Shown here: in pieces, positions 18,423 through 30,359 of the stretch
How the letters are laid out: each line of letters starts with the position of its first letter
How positions within the stretch are numbered: the stretch's first letter is position 1
Assembly: GCF_022760995.1 (NCBI RefSeq)
Contig: NZ_JAKWJO010000005.1
Coordinates: 186,001 to 250,000 of the forward strand
Direction: 5' to 3'
Source: Dyella sedimenti
GTDB taxonomy: Bacteria; Pseudomonadota; Gammaproteobacteria; Xanthomonadales; Rhodanobacteraceae
DNA length: 64,000 bases
Notes under the pieces: generated by a model
Database searches by the model: none
What the model was told of the DNA's origin: nothing
Seen by the model: the letters and a program-made list of their open reading frames with translations, nothing else
Program-made: the position numbers and the translations under genes

Positions 18423-20099
18423 TCAGCCCGCCTCCGGATGCAGGTAGCGATGCACCGCCTGGATCACCACCGAGCCCTCGCCCACGCCCGAGGCCACGCG
18501 CTTGACCGAGCCCGCGCGCACGTCGCCCACGGCGAAGATGCCCGGCCGCGTGGTCGCATACGGCGATTCCAGCAGGCGGCCCTCGGCGCAGCGGCCGGTC
18601 AGCACGAAGCCGTTAGGGTCCAGCGACAGGCAGTCCTTCAGCCAGTCGGTATTGGGTTCCGCGCCGATCATCACGAACATGTTGCCGACGGGGCGGGTGG
18701 CCAGTTCGCCGGTGTCCCGGTGGCGCCAGCTCACCTGGCGCAACCGTTCGTCGCCGTCCAGGCCGGCGACCTCGCAGCGCGTGTGCAGGGTGATCGCGGA
18801 TGACTGGGCGATGCGCTGCACCAGGTAGTCGGACATGGTGGCCGCCAATCCATCCGAGCGCACCAGCACGTGCACATGGGCGGCGATGCGCGACAGGAAC
18901 ACCGCCGCCTGCCCGGCGGAATTGCCGCCGCCCACCACTACGACCTCCTCGTTGGCACACAGTTGGCCTTCCATGGCGGTGGCGGCGTAGTGGATGCCCT
19001 CGCCCTCGTAGCGGGCATAGCCGGGCACGTCGAGCTTGCGGTAGCGCGCGCCGCTGGCCACGATCACCACGCGGGTGGTGACCACCTGGCCGTCGTCGAG
19101 CCGCAGGCGGTACGGCAACCCGGAGCAGTCGATGCCGGCGGCATGCCGCGACACCGCCAGCCGCGCGCCGAACTTCTGCGCCTGCGCCTGCGCACGCCCG
19201 GCCAGCGCCTGCCCCGAGATGCCGGTGGGAAAGCCCAGGTAATTCTCGATCTTCGACGACGTGCCCGCCTGCCCGCCGGGCGCCAGGCCTTCCACCACGA
19301 TGGTGGACAGGCCCTCGGAGGCCGCGTAGACGGCGGCGGCCAGTCCGGCCGGTCCCGCGCCGACCACCGCCACGTCGTACACGTGCGCGGGATCGATCAC
19401 CTCGGTAAGCCCCAGCTCGTCGGCCAGCTCGGCGGTGCTCGGGTTCTGCAGGAAGCAGCGCTCCGGACAGATCACCACCGGCAGTTGCTCGCGGCGCAGC
19501 TGGAAACCCTCGATGAAGCCGCCCGCCTCGGGATCGACCTCGGTGTCGATCAGCCGATGCGGATAGGCATTGCGCACCAGGAAGCGCTCGATGCGCAGGG
19601 TATCGGCGCTGTGCCCCGGTCCCACCAGCACCACCCCGCCATAGCCCATGCGGATCAGCCCCACCCGGCGCAGGATGAAGGCACGCATGACGGTCTCGCT
19701 GATGTCCGCCTCGGCCGCCACCATGCGACGGAACGCCGGCTGCGCGATGCGCACCACGCGGCTGTCGATCGCCGTGCGCCCGGAGGCCAGCACGCCGCGC
19801 TGGTTGAACAGGTTCATCTCGCCGCTGAACTGGCGGGGACCATGCATGGTGAACACGGTCGCCTGGCCGTGCGCATCAAGGTCGAACACCTCGACCAGCC
19901 CTTCCAGCACCAGGAAGAAATCCACGCCGCGCTGGCCTCGCTGGAACAGCACGGTGCCGGCGGGCACGGCCTCCTCGTGGCCGTAGGCGGCCATGCGCTG
20001 CATCATCGCGGGGCTGAGCCGCGGGAACATCTGCTCCTTGCGGTTCATCGGATCGGTGGGGTCGTAGACCACTTCGGGCGATGGCGACTGGTCCGACAT
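18423..20099 (-). CDS. Cyclic-nucleotide-binding-domain / thioredoxin-reductase-like flavoprotein lacking the CxxC pair
   Basis: The 558-aa fusion has a cNMP-binding (CAP-type) beta-roll at about 25-140 ([20 protein letters not shown]). A thioredoxin-fold-like spacer follows at about 155-225. A two-domain FAD/NADPH reductase then has GAGPAG (247-252), [17 protein letters not shown], a second nucleotide loop GGGNSAG (390-396) and the terminal GIFAVGDVR. Classical thioredoxin reductase carries CATC just before the second nucleotide loop. Here the position reads AATA (372-375), so dithiol chemistry by that site is excluded. A lone Cys a few residues later does not restore it. The ATG at 20099 is preferred over a GTG three codons upstream. 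The gene diverges from the MarR-GNAT gene. The true electron acceptor is unknown. Confidence 0.85.
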   Translation of the reverse strand: MSDQSPSPEVVYDPTDPMNRKEQMFPRLSPAMMQRMAAYGHEEAVPAGTVLFQRGQRGVDFFLVLEGLVEVFDLDAHGQATVFTMHGPRQFSGEMNLFNQRGVLASGRTAIDSRVVRIAQPAFRRMVAAEADISETVMRAFILRRVGLIRMGYGGVVLVGPGHSADTLRIERFLVRNAYPHRLIDTEVDPEAGGFIEGFQLRREQLPVVICPERCFLQNPSTAELADELGLTEVIDPAHVYDVAVVGAGPAGLAAAVYAASEGLSTIVVEGLAPGGQAGTSSKIENYLGFPTGISGQALAGRAQAQAQKFGARLAVSRHAAGIDCSGLPYRLRLDDGQVVTTRVVIVASGARYRKLDVPGYARYEGEGIHYAATAMEGQLCANEEVVVVGGGNSAGQAAVFLSRIAAHVHVLVRSDGLAATMSDYLVQRIAQSSAITLHTRCEVAGLDGDERLRQVSWRHRDTGELATRPVGNMFVMIGAEPNTDWLKDCLSLDPNGFVLTGRCAEGRLLESPYATTRPGIFAVGDVRAGSVKRVASGVGEGSVVIQAVHRYLHPEAG

Positions 20100-20232
20100 G
20101 CGAGGCACCTCGTCAGGTATGGCGCGTCCGCCGCTTTGCGGCAGCTTTCCCCGTTGCCCGCGATGCTGCCACCGCGAGCATCCGTCGCACCATCCTGCGC
20201 CGGCGCCGGGCCGGCGGCAAGCCGGCGGCCCA

Positions 20233-20269
20233 TTGACCTCGGCAAATTACCTATCCTAGGATAGTTAAT
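20233..20269 (+). promoter_or_regulatory. Promoter with palindromic operator of the MarR-GNAT gene
   Basis: TTGACC (20233-20238) and TAGGAT (20257-20262) are 18 nt apart. A palindrome covers the -10: a perfect 14-mer CTATCCTAGGATAG (20251-20264) inside a 24-nt dyad running 20246-20269, with only the pair at 20250/20265 mismatched. The expected transcription start falls within about 2 nt of the ATG at 20271, which has no ribosome-binding site, so a leaderless mRNA is likely. The dyad is probably the autoregulatory site of the MarR domain encoded next to it. Confidence 0.75.
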
Positions 20270-20270
20270 C

Positions 20271-21143
20271 ATGATCGATGCCCTAAAGCGGGTTCGCCGC
20301 TTCAACCGTGCCGTGACATCGGCGGTCGGCGCCCTGGATGCCTCCTTTCTCGGACGCGGACGCCCGTTGGGCTCGGCTCGCGTCATCAACGCGATCGGAC
20401 AGGGGCGGTCCGACGTGGCGGCATTGCGCGAATACCTGGGACTGGAAACCAGCCTGATGAGCCGCCTGCTGCGCACCCTGGAAGACGAGGGCCTGGTGGA
20501 AACCGCGGTCCATCCACAGGATGCGCGCCGCCGCGTGGCGCGATTGACGAAGGCAGGCAAGGCGGAATTCCGCGCCTACGAAACGCTTTCCAACGCCCAG
20601 GCCAAGGCCATCCTCGCCGCGCATCCGCGGCCGGACGAGCTGCTGGCGGCCATGGATCTCATCGCCTCCACGCTGGGACGCGACCGCGTGGAGATCCAGG
20701 AGGCCGACCCGCGCGGCGAGGCCGCCCGCTATTGTCTGGACGCGTACTATGCGGAGCTGTCGCGCCGCTTCGAACAGGGGTTCGAGGTCTCGCGTTCGCG
20801 CAACCCGGCCGCTGGGCAGATGGTTCGCCCGCACGGCGCCTTCCTGGTCGCCCTGTCCGATGGGCTGCCCGTCGGCTGCGTGGGGATGAAGGGCGTTGGC
20901 GATGGCGTCGCCGAGATCAAGCGGCTGTGGGTAGCGCCTTCCGCGCGCGGCCTGGGACTGTCCCGGCGTCTCATGCAGCGCGCCGAGGACGTGGCGCGAG
21001 AATTGTCGATCGCCACGCTGCGCCTGGATACCAATCGCGCCCTGCCCGAGGCCAAGCAGCTCTATCTCAAGACCGGCTGGCAGGAGATCGAGCGCTTCAA
21101 CGACGATCCCTATGCGGACAGCTTCTTCGAAAAGCAGCTTTAG
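20271..21143 (+). CDS. MarR-type regulator fused to GNAT acetyltransferase
   Basis: The 290-aa fusion has residues ~1-135 as a winged-helix MarR domain (LREYLGLETSLMSRLLRTLE, then DEGLVETAVHPQDARRRVARL). Residues ~145-290 are a GNAT domain with IKRLWVAPSARGLGLSRRLM, the acetyl-CoA loop, and a closing AKQLYLKTGWQEIERF. Such fusions are known as bifunctional regulators, and the acetylation target is usually unknown. A strong palindrome overlaps the promoter, and the ATG lies 1 nt beyond it. The gene is divergent from the cNMP-flavoprotein gene and may control both. Confidence 0.88.
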   Translation: MIDALKRVRRFNRAVTSAVGALDASFLGRGRPLGSARVINAIGQGRSDVAALREYLGLETSLMSRLLRTLEDEGLVETAVHPQDARRRVARLTKAGKAEFRAYETLSNAQAKAILAAHPRPDELLAAMDLIASTLGRDRVEIQEADPRGEAARYCLDAYYAELSRRFEQGFEVSRSRNPAAGQMVRPHGAFLVALSDGLPVGCVGMKGVGDGVAEIKRLWVAPSARGLGLSRRLMQRAEDVARELSIATLRLDTNRALPEAKQLYLKTGWQEIERFNDDPYADSFFEKQL

Positions 21144-21182
21144 ACGCAGCCATCTACCATGCCATCACCGGGAGTCGCCTCC

Positions 21183-21953
21183 ATGACCGTACCTGCCGCC
21201 TTCGACCTCACCGGCAAGATCGCCCTCGTCACCGGCGCCAGCCGCGGCATCGGCGCGGAGATCACCAAGCTGCTGGCCGCCCAGGGCGCGCACGTGATCG
21301 TGTCCAGCCGCAAGCAGGCCGACTGCCAGGCCGTGGTCGACGCGATCGCGGCGGAAGGCGGTTCAGCCGAGGCCCTCGCCTGCCATATCGGCGAAATGGA
21401 ACAGATCACCGCGCTGTACGCCACACTGGAAGAGACGCATGGACGGCTGGACATCCTGGTCAACAACGCGGCCACCAATCCCTACTTCGGCCCCATCCTC
21501 GACACCGACCTACCGGTGTTCCAGAAGATCGTGGACGTGAACATCCGCGGCTATTTCTACATGTCCACGCATGGCGCGCGGCTGATGGCCAGGAACGGCG
21601 GCGGCTCGATCGTCAACGTGGCCTCGGTGAACGGCGTGGTGCCCGGCCCACAGCAGGGCATCTACTCGATCACCAAGGCGGCGGTGATCTCCATGACCAA
21701 GGCCTTCGCGGTGGAATGTGCCGGACAGGGCGTGCGCTGCAACGCGCTGCTGCCCGGCCTGACCGACACCAAGTTCGCCTCGGTGCTGGTGAACACGCCG
21801 GCGATCCTCAAGCAGGCGCTGGCCCACGTGCCGCTGCGCCGCGTGGCGCGGCCCTCGGAAATGGCCGGCGCCGTGCTCTACCTCGCCTCCGACGCCGCCT
21901 CGTACACCACCGGCGCGGTGCTGAACGTCGATGGCGGCTATCTGAGCGTCTGA
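21183..21953 (+). CDS. Short-chain dehydrogenase/reductase (SDR)
   Basis: The 256-aa classical SDR has the dinucleotide motif TGASRGIG (about 16-23), NNAAT (about 94-98), the catalytic Ser in the VNVASVNG strand, and YSITK (about 161-165, Tyr and Lys). Its ending SYTTGAVLNVDGGY is typical. It is an NAD(P)-dependent oxidoreductase of unknown substrate. The ATG at 21183 has GGGAG 8 nt upstream. An earlier in-frame ATG at 21159 lacks one. It lies 39 nt after the MarR-GNAT stop on the same strand and is therefore probably co-transcribed and under the same operator. Confidence 0.92.
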   Translation: MTVPAAFDLTGKIALVTGASRGIGAEITKLLAAQGAHVIVSSRKQADCQAVVDAIAAEGGSAEALACHIGEMEQITALYATLEETHGRLDILVNNAATNPYFGPILDTDLPVFQKIVDVNIRGYFYMSTHGARLMARNGGGSIVNVASVNGVVPGPQQGIYSITKAAVISMTKAFAVECAGQGVRCNALLPGLTDTKFASVLVNTPAILKQALAHVPLRRVARPSEMAGAVLYLASDAASYTTGAVLNVDGGYLSV

Positions 21954-22021
21954 CCGGGGAAGCTACGCATAAGCTTCACTCCCCCGGCCGGGATGGCCTA
22001 TTCCTCCGCGGACAGCGGCGG

Positions 22022-22687
22022 CTAGTGATGTGCGCCATGCTCGTCGTCCAGCATCGCATGGCCGCCCAGGCCGCCGCCCAGGCCGCCCAAGCCGCCGCCC
22101 GCGCCCTTGGCGCCGCCGCCTTTCTTGCCTTCGTCGCCCTTGCCGCGCGATGCCGGCATGCGGGTGGGGCCCTGCCGTGGAATGGCGAGCTGCGCGGGCA
22201 CGGGTTCGAGGTCCAGTACCTGGCGGATGAAGTCGCGCAGGGAGACGACCAGTTCGGCGGTGTGCACGGCGCGGCCCTCCGCCAGCTCGGTCGCCGCCTT
22301 CGTCGCCAACCGCACCTGTTCCTCGGTGCCCAGCAGGATGACGTCCGACAGCGCCGCCTCCACCGCGTCGCGGATGCGCCGCGCCCGGTCGGAGCGCGCA
22401 TGCTCGCCGGCCGCGCCTTCCGCCGACGATGCCTCGCCCGCGCGCAGCAGGTCTCGCAGGTGCGTGGGGTCGACCTTCAGGTCGCCGGTGAATGAACCGC
22501 CCAGCGTCTTGTAGGCCGCGATCAGCGTGCGCAGGCGTTCGTTGATCTGGCGGTTCTCGCGCTCGCGCCGCTGTTGCACGGTATGCATGGCCAGTAGCCG
22601 CACGCCCACCATCACCAGCGTAATCAGCGCCAGGCCGAGCACGGTCGACAGCAAGGCATGCCACGAACTGAAATCCAGGTTGCGCAT
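22022..22687 (-). CDS. Small membrane-anchored protein with Gly/His-rich tail (function unknown)
   Basis: I do not recognise this 221-aa protein. It has one N-terminal transmembrane segment (about 10-33: ALLSTVLGLALITLVMVGVR), then a charged, probably helical stretch with QQRRERENRQINERLRTLI. A helical middle region (about 90-165) follows, and then a low-complexity tail of KGGG and GGLGGLGG repeats ending in a His/Asp/Glu cluster (DDEHGAHH). The ATG at 22687 is supported by GGAGCGG upstream. GC-skewed codon use is consistent with a real gene. It stands alone between the SDR and the aminopeptidase terminator. The C-terminal histidines could bind metal, but that is a guess. Confidence 0.65.
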   Translation of the reverse strand: MRNLDFSSWHALLSTVLGLALITLVMVGVRLLAMHTVQQRRERENRQINERLRTLIAAYKTLGGSFTGDLKVDPTHLRDLLRAGEASSAEGAAGEHARSDRARRIRDAVEAALSDVILLGTEEQVRLATKAATELAEGRAVHTAELVVSLRDFIRQVLDLEPVPAQLAIPRQGPTRMPASRGKGDEGKKGGGAKGAGGGLGGLGGGLGGHAMLDDEHGAHH

Positions 22688-22818
22688 GGTTCCGCTCCGA
22701 AAGTCCGCTTTCCCCTCGTCCTGTCCGCGTTCGTATAGGCGGGCCACGGTCGCCGCGGCGTGAGCGCCGGGCGAAGGCGACCTCGCCCCGCATCTTGCGG
22801 CAGGCATGCCGGGGACGC

Positions 22819-22851
22819 AAAAACGCCAGGCGACTCGCATCGCCTGGCGTT
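22819..22851 (-). terminator. Rho-independent terminator of the M1 aminopeptidase gene
   Basis: A perfect 12-bp stem (AACGCCAGGCGA / TCGCCTGGCGTT, 6-nt loop) is followed on the minus strand by five Ts. It lies 17 nt downstream of the aminopeptidase stop. Confidence 0.88.
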
Positions 22852-22868
22852 GCGTGACGACAGCAGGA

Positions 22869-25553
22869 TCAGCGCAGGATCGCGGCAGCATCCTGCTGCT
22901 GGGCCAGCGCCGCGCATAGCACCGTCGTTTCGCTGGCCTGCGCCAGGCCGCGCTCGGCGCCGCTGACCTGCTTGGCGCGGTCCTTGAAGAACGCCTGCAG
23001 GCGGTCGGCCTCTTCCTGCGAGCAGCCACCGCCGCCGACCAGGTCGGGCAGCTTGCCGCCGGAGAAGCTGCCGGTGCGGTCGAGCAACTGGTCGTAATGG
23101 CTGGTGGCCCACTGCCAGGCGGCGTCGCGTTCGGCGCGGGTGTTGCGGCCCCCGCGCAGCAGCATGGACATCTCGCCCACTTTCACCTTGCGGTCGAGGG
23201 CGAAGTCGCGCATCCGAAGGGCCAGGGCCGGATCATTCACCTCGCTCAAGCCTTCCAGGATGCCATTGCGCAGAGCCGGGTCGCTGGTCTGCGGCAGCTC
23301 GGCGATCAGCGCATCGACCGCATCCTTGCCGCGCTCCTGCACGGCCACGCCCAGCGCGGAGCCCAGCAGGTCCGGATTGGCGGCGGCCAGGTCGAGGCGG
23401 CCATCGGGCCTGCGCTTGAGCGCGGCGTCACCCTGCTTGAGCAGCTCGGCGCGCACCTCGGGCAACTTCACGGTCAGGCCCAACTCCTCGGCCAGTACGC
23501 TGCGCAGCAGCGAATCGCTGTCGGTCTCGCCGGGCTTGCGCTGGTAGCCAAGCTGGGTCAGGCGCGGCAAATAGGCATCCTTGGCCCAAGCGGCAAGCCT
23601 GGCACGCTGCGCGTCGGTCTGCGCCAGATAGCGGTGGATCCAGTCGAAGCTGGTCAACGGTGCGGTGGCGACCTCGCGCGTCCTGGATGCGGCCAGCGGC
23701 TTGAGCGCGGCGAGCACGTCGCCGGCGTCGAGGTCGCCGTGCTTGAAGCTGGCGTAGACCGCATCGGCATAGGCGAGCTGCTCGGCGTCGTCGAGCTTGC
23801 CGACCTGCTTGCCCAGGCTGGCCAGGTCGCTCTTGGCCATGGCGAAGCGATAGTAGCCGGTGCCATTGGCGTTGGGCAGCACCCAGGTGCCCTTGCCAGC
23901 GCCTTCGAGCACCATGCTGCCCTCGGCCTTGTCGAACAGCTCGCAGTTCACCTTGCTGCCGCCGGCGGTGCCGTAGCGCACGCACACCGGCACGCCCCAC
24001 ACCTGGTTCGCGTCGCCCTTGCTGCCCACCGGCAGGTAGCGGTTCTGGCTGAGCTTGAGCACGGTCTTGCCGTCCTGCTGCACCAGCTTCGTCCGCACGT
24101 AGGGCACGCCGGGCTGGTTGAGGAAGCTCTTGAAGGCCTGCTTGAAGTCGTCGCTCTTGCCGGCGGCCGTGGCGATGGCGTCGATCAGGTCGTCGGCGGT
24201 GGCGTTGCCGAACTTGTGCTGCTGGATGTAGGCGCGCATGCCCTTCTGGAAGGTGGCCTCGCCCACGTAGCCCTCGAACATGCCCAGCACCGCGGCACCC
24301 TTCTGGTAGGTGATGCCGTCGAAAGCGGTCTCGATGTCGCCGTTGCCGGTGATCGGCTGGCGGATCTTGCGCGTGGTGACCAGGCTGTCGCCGTTCATCG
24401 CGCCCTGCGCGCCGTGCACGCGGTCAAGGTCGGCGCGGTATTCCGGATGCACCTTCTGCGTCACCTTCTGCTGCATCCAGGTGGCGAAGGCCTCGTTGAG
24501 CCACAGGTCGTCCCACCAGGCCAGCGTCACGGTGTCGCCGGTCCACTGGTGCGCGAGTTCGTGCGCGGTGACGTTGAACGAGCCGCGCACGTAATTGGCC
24601 GGGGAATCGGGATCGAGCAGCAGCAGCCAGTCGCGGAAGGTGACCAGGCCCGGGTTCTCCATCGCGCCGGCGGAGAAGTCCGGCGCGGCGAGCAGGTCGA
24701 GCTTGTCCCACGGATAGCCGAAGCCGTAGTAGTTCTCCAGCGTATGGATGATGCTCGGCGTTTCGCCCAGCACATGCTGCATGCGGTGGCCCTCGCCCCT
24801 GGCGGCCACGCCGCGCAGTTCCAGCGGCTGCGCGCGGTAGTCGGTGGGCGAGATGTCCGGGCCCTTCACCACGTCCCACGGGCCGACACCGAAGGCCACC
24901 AGGTAGGTCGGCAGCGGCCTGGTGGTGGAGAAGGTCAGCGTCTTCCAGCCGTCGCCGGCCTTCTCCTCCTTCACCTGTCGGGTATTGGCCACGCCCACTT
25001 CATCGTTGGGGATGGTCAGGCGGATGTCGAACGGCGTCTTGAAGTCCGGCTCGTCGAAGCCGGGGAAGGCGTAGCGCGCGCTGATCGGCTCCATCTGCGT
25101 CATCGCATACGGCTGGCCCTCATGGCTCACCTTGTACAGGCCCTGCAGCTGCTGGTTGAGCGGCGCGGTATAGGCGATGGCGAGGGTCAGTTCCTGCGGC
25201 TGCAGCGTGCCGCCGAAGTCGATGCGCACCACGCCCTCCTGCGGCGCCGCCTCCACGTACTTGCCCGCGTGTGCCTTGCCGGCGGCATCGGTCACGACGA
25301 CCTTGTCCACCTTCAGCTCGCGGCCGTGCAGCCACAGGTGGTCGGATGCCTGCGCCAGCTTCACCTTGATGGTGGTGGTGCCCGAAAAGCCGGGCTGGCG
25401 CGGATCGACCTTGAAGTCGAGCTGGTACGACTCGGGCACCGCCCAACGCGGCAGCTTGCCATGCGGCTGGTCGTCGGTGGCCGGCACGGCCAGGGCCAGG
25501 GCGCAGCAGGCGGCCAGGGCGGTGAAAACGAGAGGACGAACGAAACGGCGCAT
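22869..25553 (-). CDS. Exported M1-family (PepN/ERAP-type) zinc aminopeptidase
   Basis: The 894-aa product has a signal peptide (MRRFVRPLVFTALAACCALA), the exopeptidase motif GAMEN (296-300), the zinc motif HELAH (331-335) and the third ligand in NEAFATW (Glu354). An ERAP1-like C-terminal helical domain follows. It trims N-terminal residues from peptides in the periplasm or outside the cell. An in-frame upstream extension to 25790 lacks similarity. The ATG at 25553 has GAAGGGAAG upstream and opens the signal peptide. The gene is divergent from oxyR and ends at a strong terminator. Confidence 0.93.
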   Translation of the reverse strand: MRRFVRPLVFTALAACCALALAVPATDDQPHGKLPRWAVPESYQLDFKVDPRQPGFSGTTTIKVKLAQASDHLWLHGRELKVDKVVVTDAAGKAHAGKYVEAAPQEGVVRIDFGGTLQPQELTLAIAYTAPLNQQLQGLYKVSHEGQPYAMTQMEPISARYAFPGFDEPDFKTPFDIRLTIPNDEVGVANTRQVKEEKAGDGWKTLTFSTTRPLPTYLVAFGVGPWDVVKGPDISPTDYRAQPLELRGVAARGEGHRMQHVLGETPSIIHTLENYYGFGYPWDKLDLLAAPDFSAGAMENPGLVTFRDWLLLLDPDSPANYVRGSFNVTAHELAHQWTGDTVTLAWWDDLWLNEAFATWMQQKVTQKVHPEYRADLDRVHGAQGAMNGDSLVTTRKIRQPITGNGDIETAFDGITYQKGAAVLGMFEGYVGEATFQKGMRAYIQQHKFGNATADDLIDAIATAAGKSDDFKQAFKSFLNQPGVPYVRTKLVQQDGKTVLKLSQNRYLPVGSKGDANQVWGVPVCVRYGTAGGSKVNCELFDKAEGSMVLEGAGKGTWVLPNANGTGYYRFAMAKSDLASLGKQVGKLDDAEQLAYADAVYASFKHGDLDAGDVLAALKPLAASRTREVATAPLTSFDWIHRYLAQTDAQRARLAAWAKDAYLPRLTQLGYQRKPGETDSDSLLRSVLAEELGLTVKLPEVRAELLKQGDAALKRRPDGRLDLAAANPDLLGSALGVAVQERGKDAVDALIAELPQTSDPALRNGILEGLSEVNDPALALRMRDFALDRKVKVGEMSMLLRGGRNTRAERDAAWQWATSHYDQLLDRTGSFSGGKLPDLVGGGGCSQEEADRLQAFFKDRAKQVSGAERGLAQASETTVLCAALAQQQDAAAILR

Positions 25554-25728
25554 GCGTGGAGGCTTCCCTTCAGGAGACAGGCAAACCCCCACGCTAGGCC
25601 CCGCCATGACCAATGACACAGTGCCAGAAGGCATGGCACGCCGTGACACGCCACCCCGTGTTTCGTACCAGGCGCTTGATGCCACAGTGGATTTGCGCCG
25701 ATGCAGCGATCCGCAAGACATTGCCAAG

Positions 25729-25768
25729 ATCGATCGATGTCCCCATGATGATCGATATCGACTATCGA
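25729..25768 (+). promoter_or_regulatory. Candidate LysR/OxyR binding region upstream of oxyR
   Basis: Clustered ATCGAT words lie 20-60 nt before the oxyR ATG: ATCGATCGAT at 25729-25738, ATCGATATCG at 25751-25760 and CTATCGA at 25762-25768. Their spacing resembles the dyads bound by LysR-type regulators, and OxyR commonly represses its own gene. The full OxyR consensus is not clearly present. Confidence 0.3.
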
Positions 25769-25788
25769 ACCGGCAGGACGGCCCACCC

Positions 25789-26762
25789 ATGAACCTGCGT
25801 GACCTGCACTACCTCGTGGCCCTGGCGGAACACCGCCACTTCGGCCGCGCCGCCGAGGCCAGCTTCGTCAGCCAGCCCACGCTGTCCACCCAGATCAAGA
25901 AGCTGGAGGACGAGCTGGGCGTGGCGCTGGTGGAGCGCACGCCGCGCAAGGTGCTGCTCACCGAGACCGGCCGCGAGATCGCACGACGCGCGCGCGGCGT
26001 GCTGTCGGAGATCGACGAGATCAAGGCGATCGCGCAGCGCACGCGCGACCCGGAATCGGGCACGCTGCGGCTGGGCATCTTTCCCACCCTCGGGCCCTAC
26101 CTGCTGCCGCACCTGGTGCCGCTGGTGCGCCAGCATTTCCCGCGGCTGGAACTGCTGCTGGTGGAGGAAAAGACCGAGCAAGTCATCAAGATGCTGCGCG
26201 AGGGTTCGCTGGACGTGGGCATCCTCGCCCTGCCCCTGCACGAGGACAGCCTGCACGCGGAATTCCTGTTCGAGGAACCCTTCGTGCTGGCGGTGCCGGA
26301 GGACCATCCGCTGGCGCACAAGCACAAGCGCCTGAAGCTGGACGACCTGGAGGACGAAAGCCTGCTGCTGCTGGAGGACGGCCACTGCATGCGCGACCAG
26401 GCGCTGGAGGTCTGCCAGCTCGCCGGCGCGGGCGAGCGCTCGGGCTTCCGCGCCACCAGCCTGGAGACGCTGCGCCAGATGGTGGCCGCGAACGTCGGCA
26501 TCACCCTGCTGCCCACGCTCGCCATCAAGCCGCCGGTGGCCCGCACCGATAACGTGCACCTGCTGGAATTCGCCGGGCATCCGCCCAGCCGGCGCATCGC
26601 GCTGGTATGGCGCAAGAGTTCCTCGCTGGGGCCGTTCCTCACGCGTTTCGCGGAAGTGATCGGCAGCCTGCCGCCGGCATTGCTGCGTCCGGACGTGGCC
26701 GAGCCGCCCGCCCCCGCCAAGCCGGCGCCCGCCGGAGCCCCGCGGGAAAGGGCCGCCCGGCG

Positions 26763-26766
<4 letters not shown>
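25789..26766 (+). CDS. oxyR: Hydrogen-peroxide-responsive regulator OxyR
   Basis: The 325-aa LysR-family regulator has an N-terminal helix-turn-helix ([20 protein letters not shown]) and a C-terminal sensor domain. The redox pair is in place: Cys200 within GHCMRDQ and Cys209, equivalent to E. coli Cys199 and Cys208, which form the peroxide-induced disulfide. This separates OxyR from generic LysR proteins. The C-terminus has an Ala/Pro-rich tail. The gene is divergent from the aminopeptidase and converges on msrA, an antioxidant repair gene. The two stops share the bases CTAG. Confidence 0.95.
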
Positions 26767-27419
<653 letters not shown>

Positions 27420-27499
27420 GGAAGACCTCCGACGTGGTGGGGTATGCCCGATATGGCGCTCCGCCAGAGGCAAATCAACGCACCGGCATCCCCCTGGCC

Positions 27500-28045
27500 T
27501 CAGTAACGCAGCAGCGCATGCAGCGGCGTACCTTCGCGCCAGCGGGCCCGTCCCTGCAGCGCGGCCAGTTCGATCACCACGCTGGCGCCCACCAGCTCGG
27601 CGCCGAGCTTCTCCACCAGAGCGCGCGCCGCCGCCACGGTGCCGCCGGTGGCCAGCACGTCGTCGACGATCAAGGCCCGCTCGCCCGGGCGCAGCGCGTC
27701 GTTGCGGGCTTCCAGGCGGTCCACGCCGTATTCCAGTTCGTAGTCGACCGCCACCACCGGCGGCGGCAGCTTGTTGGGCTTGCGCAGCGGCACGAAGCCG
27801 GCGTGCAGCTTCTGCGCCAGCGCCGCGCCGAAGATGAAGCCGCGCGACTCGATCCCGCACACGGCCTGCACGCCACTGCCCTGCCAGGGCTCGGCCAGCG
27901 CATCCACGCAGCGGGCGAAGCCGCCGGCGTCGGCCAGCAACGGCGTGATATCGCGGAACAGCACGCCGGGCTTGGGAAAGTCCGGCACGGCGCGGATCAG
28001 GGAATGGATCGGTTGCAGCGAGGTTTCCAAGGGCCTTGGCTCCAT
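27500..28045 (-). CDS. apt: Adenine phosphoribosyltransferase
   Basis: The 181-aa product has N-terminal [29 protein letters not shown] (adenine-binding region), RKPNKLPPP, and the PRPP-binding motif [17 protein letters not shown] (about 125-141). It salvages adenine to AMP using PRPP in the cytoplasm. It lies 80 nt upstream of msrA and 66 nt downstream of the DUF2007 gene on the same strand, so a three-gene transcript is possible. Confidence 0.96.
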   Translation of the reverse strand: MEPRPLETSLQPIHSLIRAVPDFPKPGVLFRDITPLLADAGGFARCVDALAEPWQGSGVQAVCGIESRGFIFGAALAQKLHAGFVPLRKPNKLPPPVVAVDYELEYGVDRLEARNDALRPGERALIVDDVLATGGTVAAARALVEKLGAELVGASVVIELAALQGRARWREGTPLHALLRY

Positions 28046-28111
28046 TTGTGGCGCGCACGGCAGGACAACGCCCGGCGGAATCGGCCGTGCCCCGATAATA
28101 AAAGCGGAATC

Positions 28112-28390
28112 TCAACAGAAAGCGGGATACGCGGCATCCGGGTCCTCGTCCGGATCGCCCAAGGCCAGGCGCGCCTCCCTGAGGTCGCGCTCGACCTCGC
28201 GGACCACCTGCTGGGCCGCCGCGAGGCTGGCCTCGGGGACCAGCACCGCCACGTAGTCCAGGGCGGGCAGCTGGCCCACTGCCCCGGTGAGGTATTCGCC
28301 GGACACGAAGGAGGGGATCTCGGCACGCTCCAGGGCGTCCTTGACCAGGTGGGCGTCGATCAGGCTCTCGGCACGGTAGGCGATGCGCAT
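28112..28390 (-). CDS. DUF2007-type putative signal-transducing protein
   Basis: The 92-aa protein shows the DUF2007 core: [20 protein letters not shown] (6-25), then [20 protein letters not shown] and [20 protein letters not shown], ending in an acidic tail with [10 protein letters not shown]. This small ferredoxin-like fold resembles PII-like proteins and is often encoded near housekeeping genes. No function is established. It may be the promoter-proximal gene of the apt-msrA run. Confidence 0.82.
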   Translation of the reverse strand: MRIAYRAESLIDAHLVKDALERAEIPSFVSGEYLTGAVGQLPALDYVAVLVPEASLAAAQQVVREVERDLREARLALGDPDEDPDAAYPAFC

Positions 28391-28550
28391 GGGGCCACGC
28401 TAGCGCTGCGAAGGGGCCCGGGCAAGCTCCTGCCTGCCCCGTGTTCGCCGGGTGAAGGCGCCGCATGGGCTGGAAACGCCATGGAACACCCCCACCCCGG
28501 ACAAGGTAAACTCGCCCGTTTCCGTCACCGTGCGCGAGCTTCGAGTTCCG

Positions 28551-30335
<1,785 letters not shown>

Positions 30336-30359
30336 CGCCGGCATCACAGGGAACGCCGC

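Noticed and set aside
25554-25790. 79-codon N-terminal extension of the M1 aminopeptidase
   Set aside because: It would bury the signal peptide at residue 80 and extend through the oxyR promoter.
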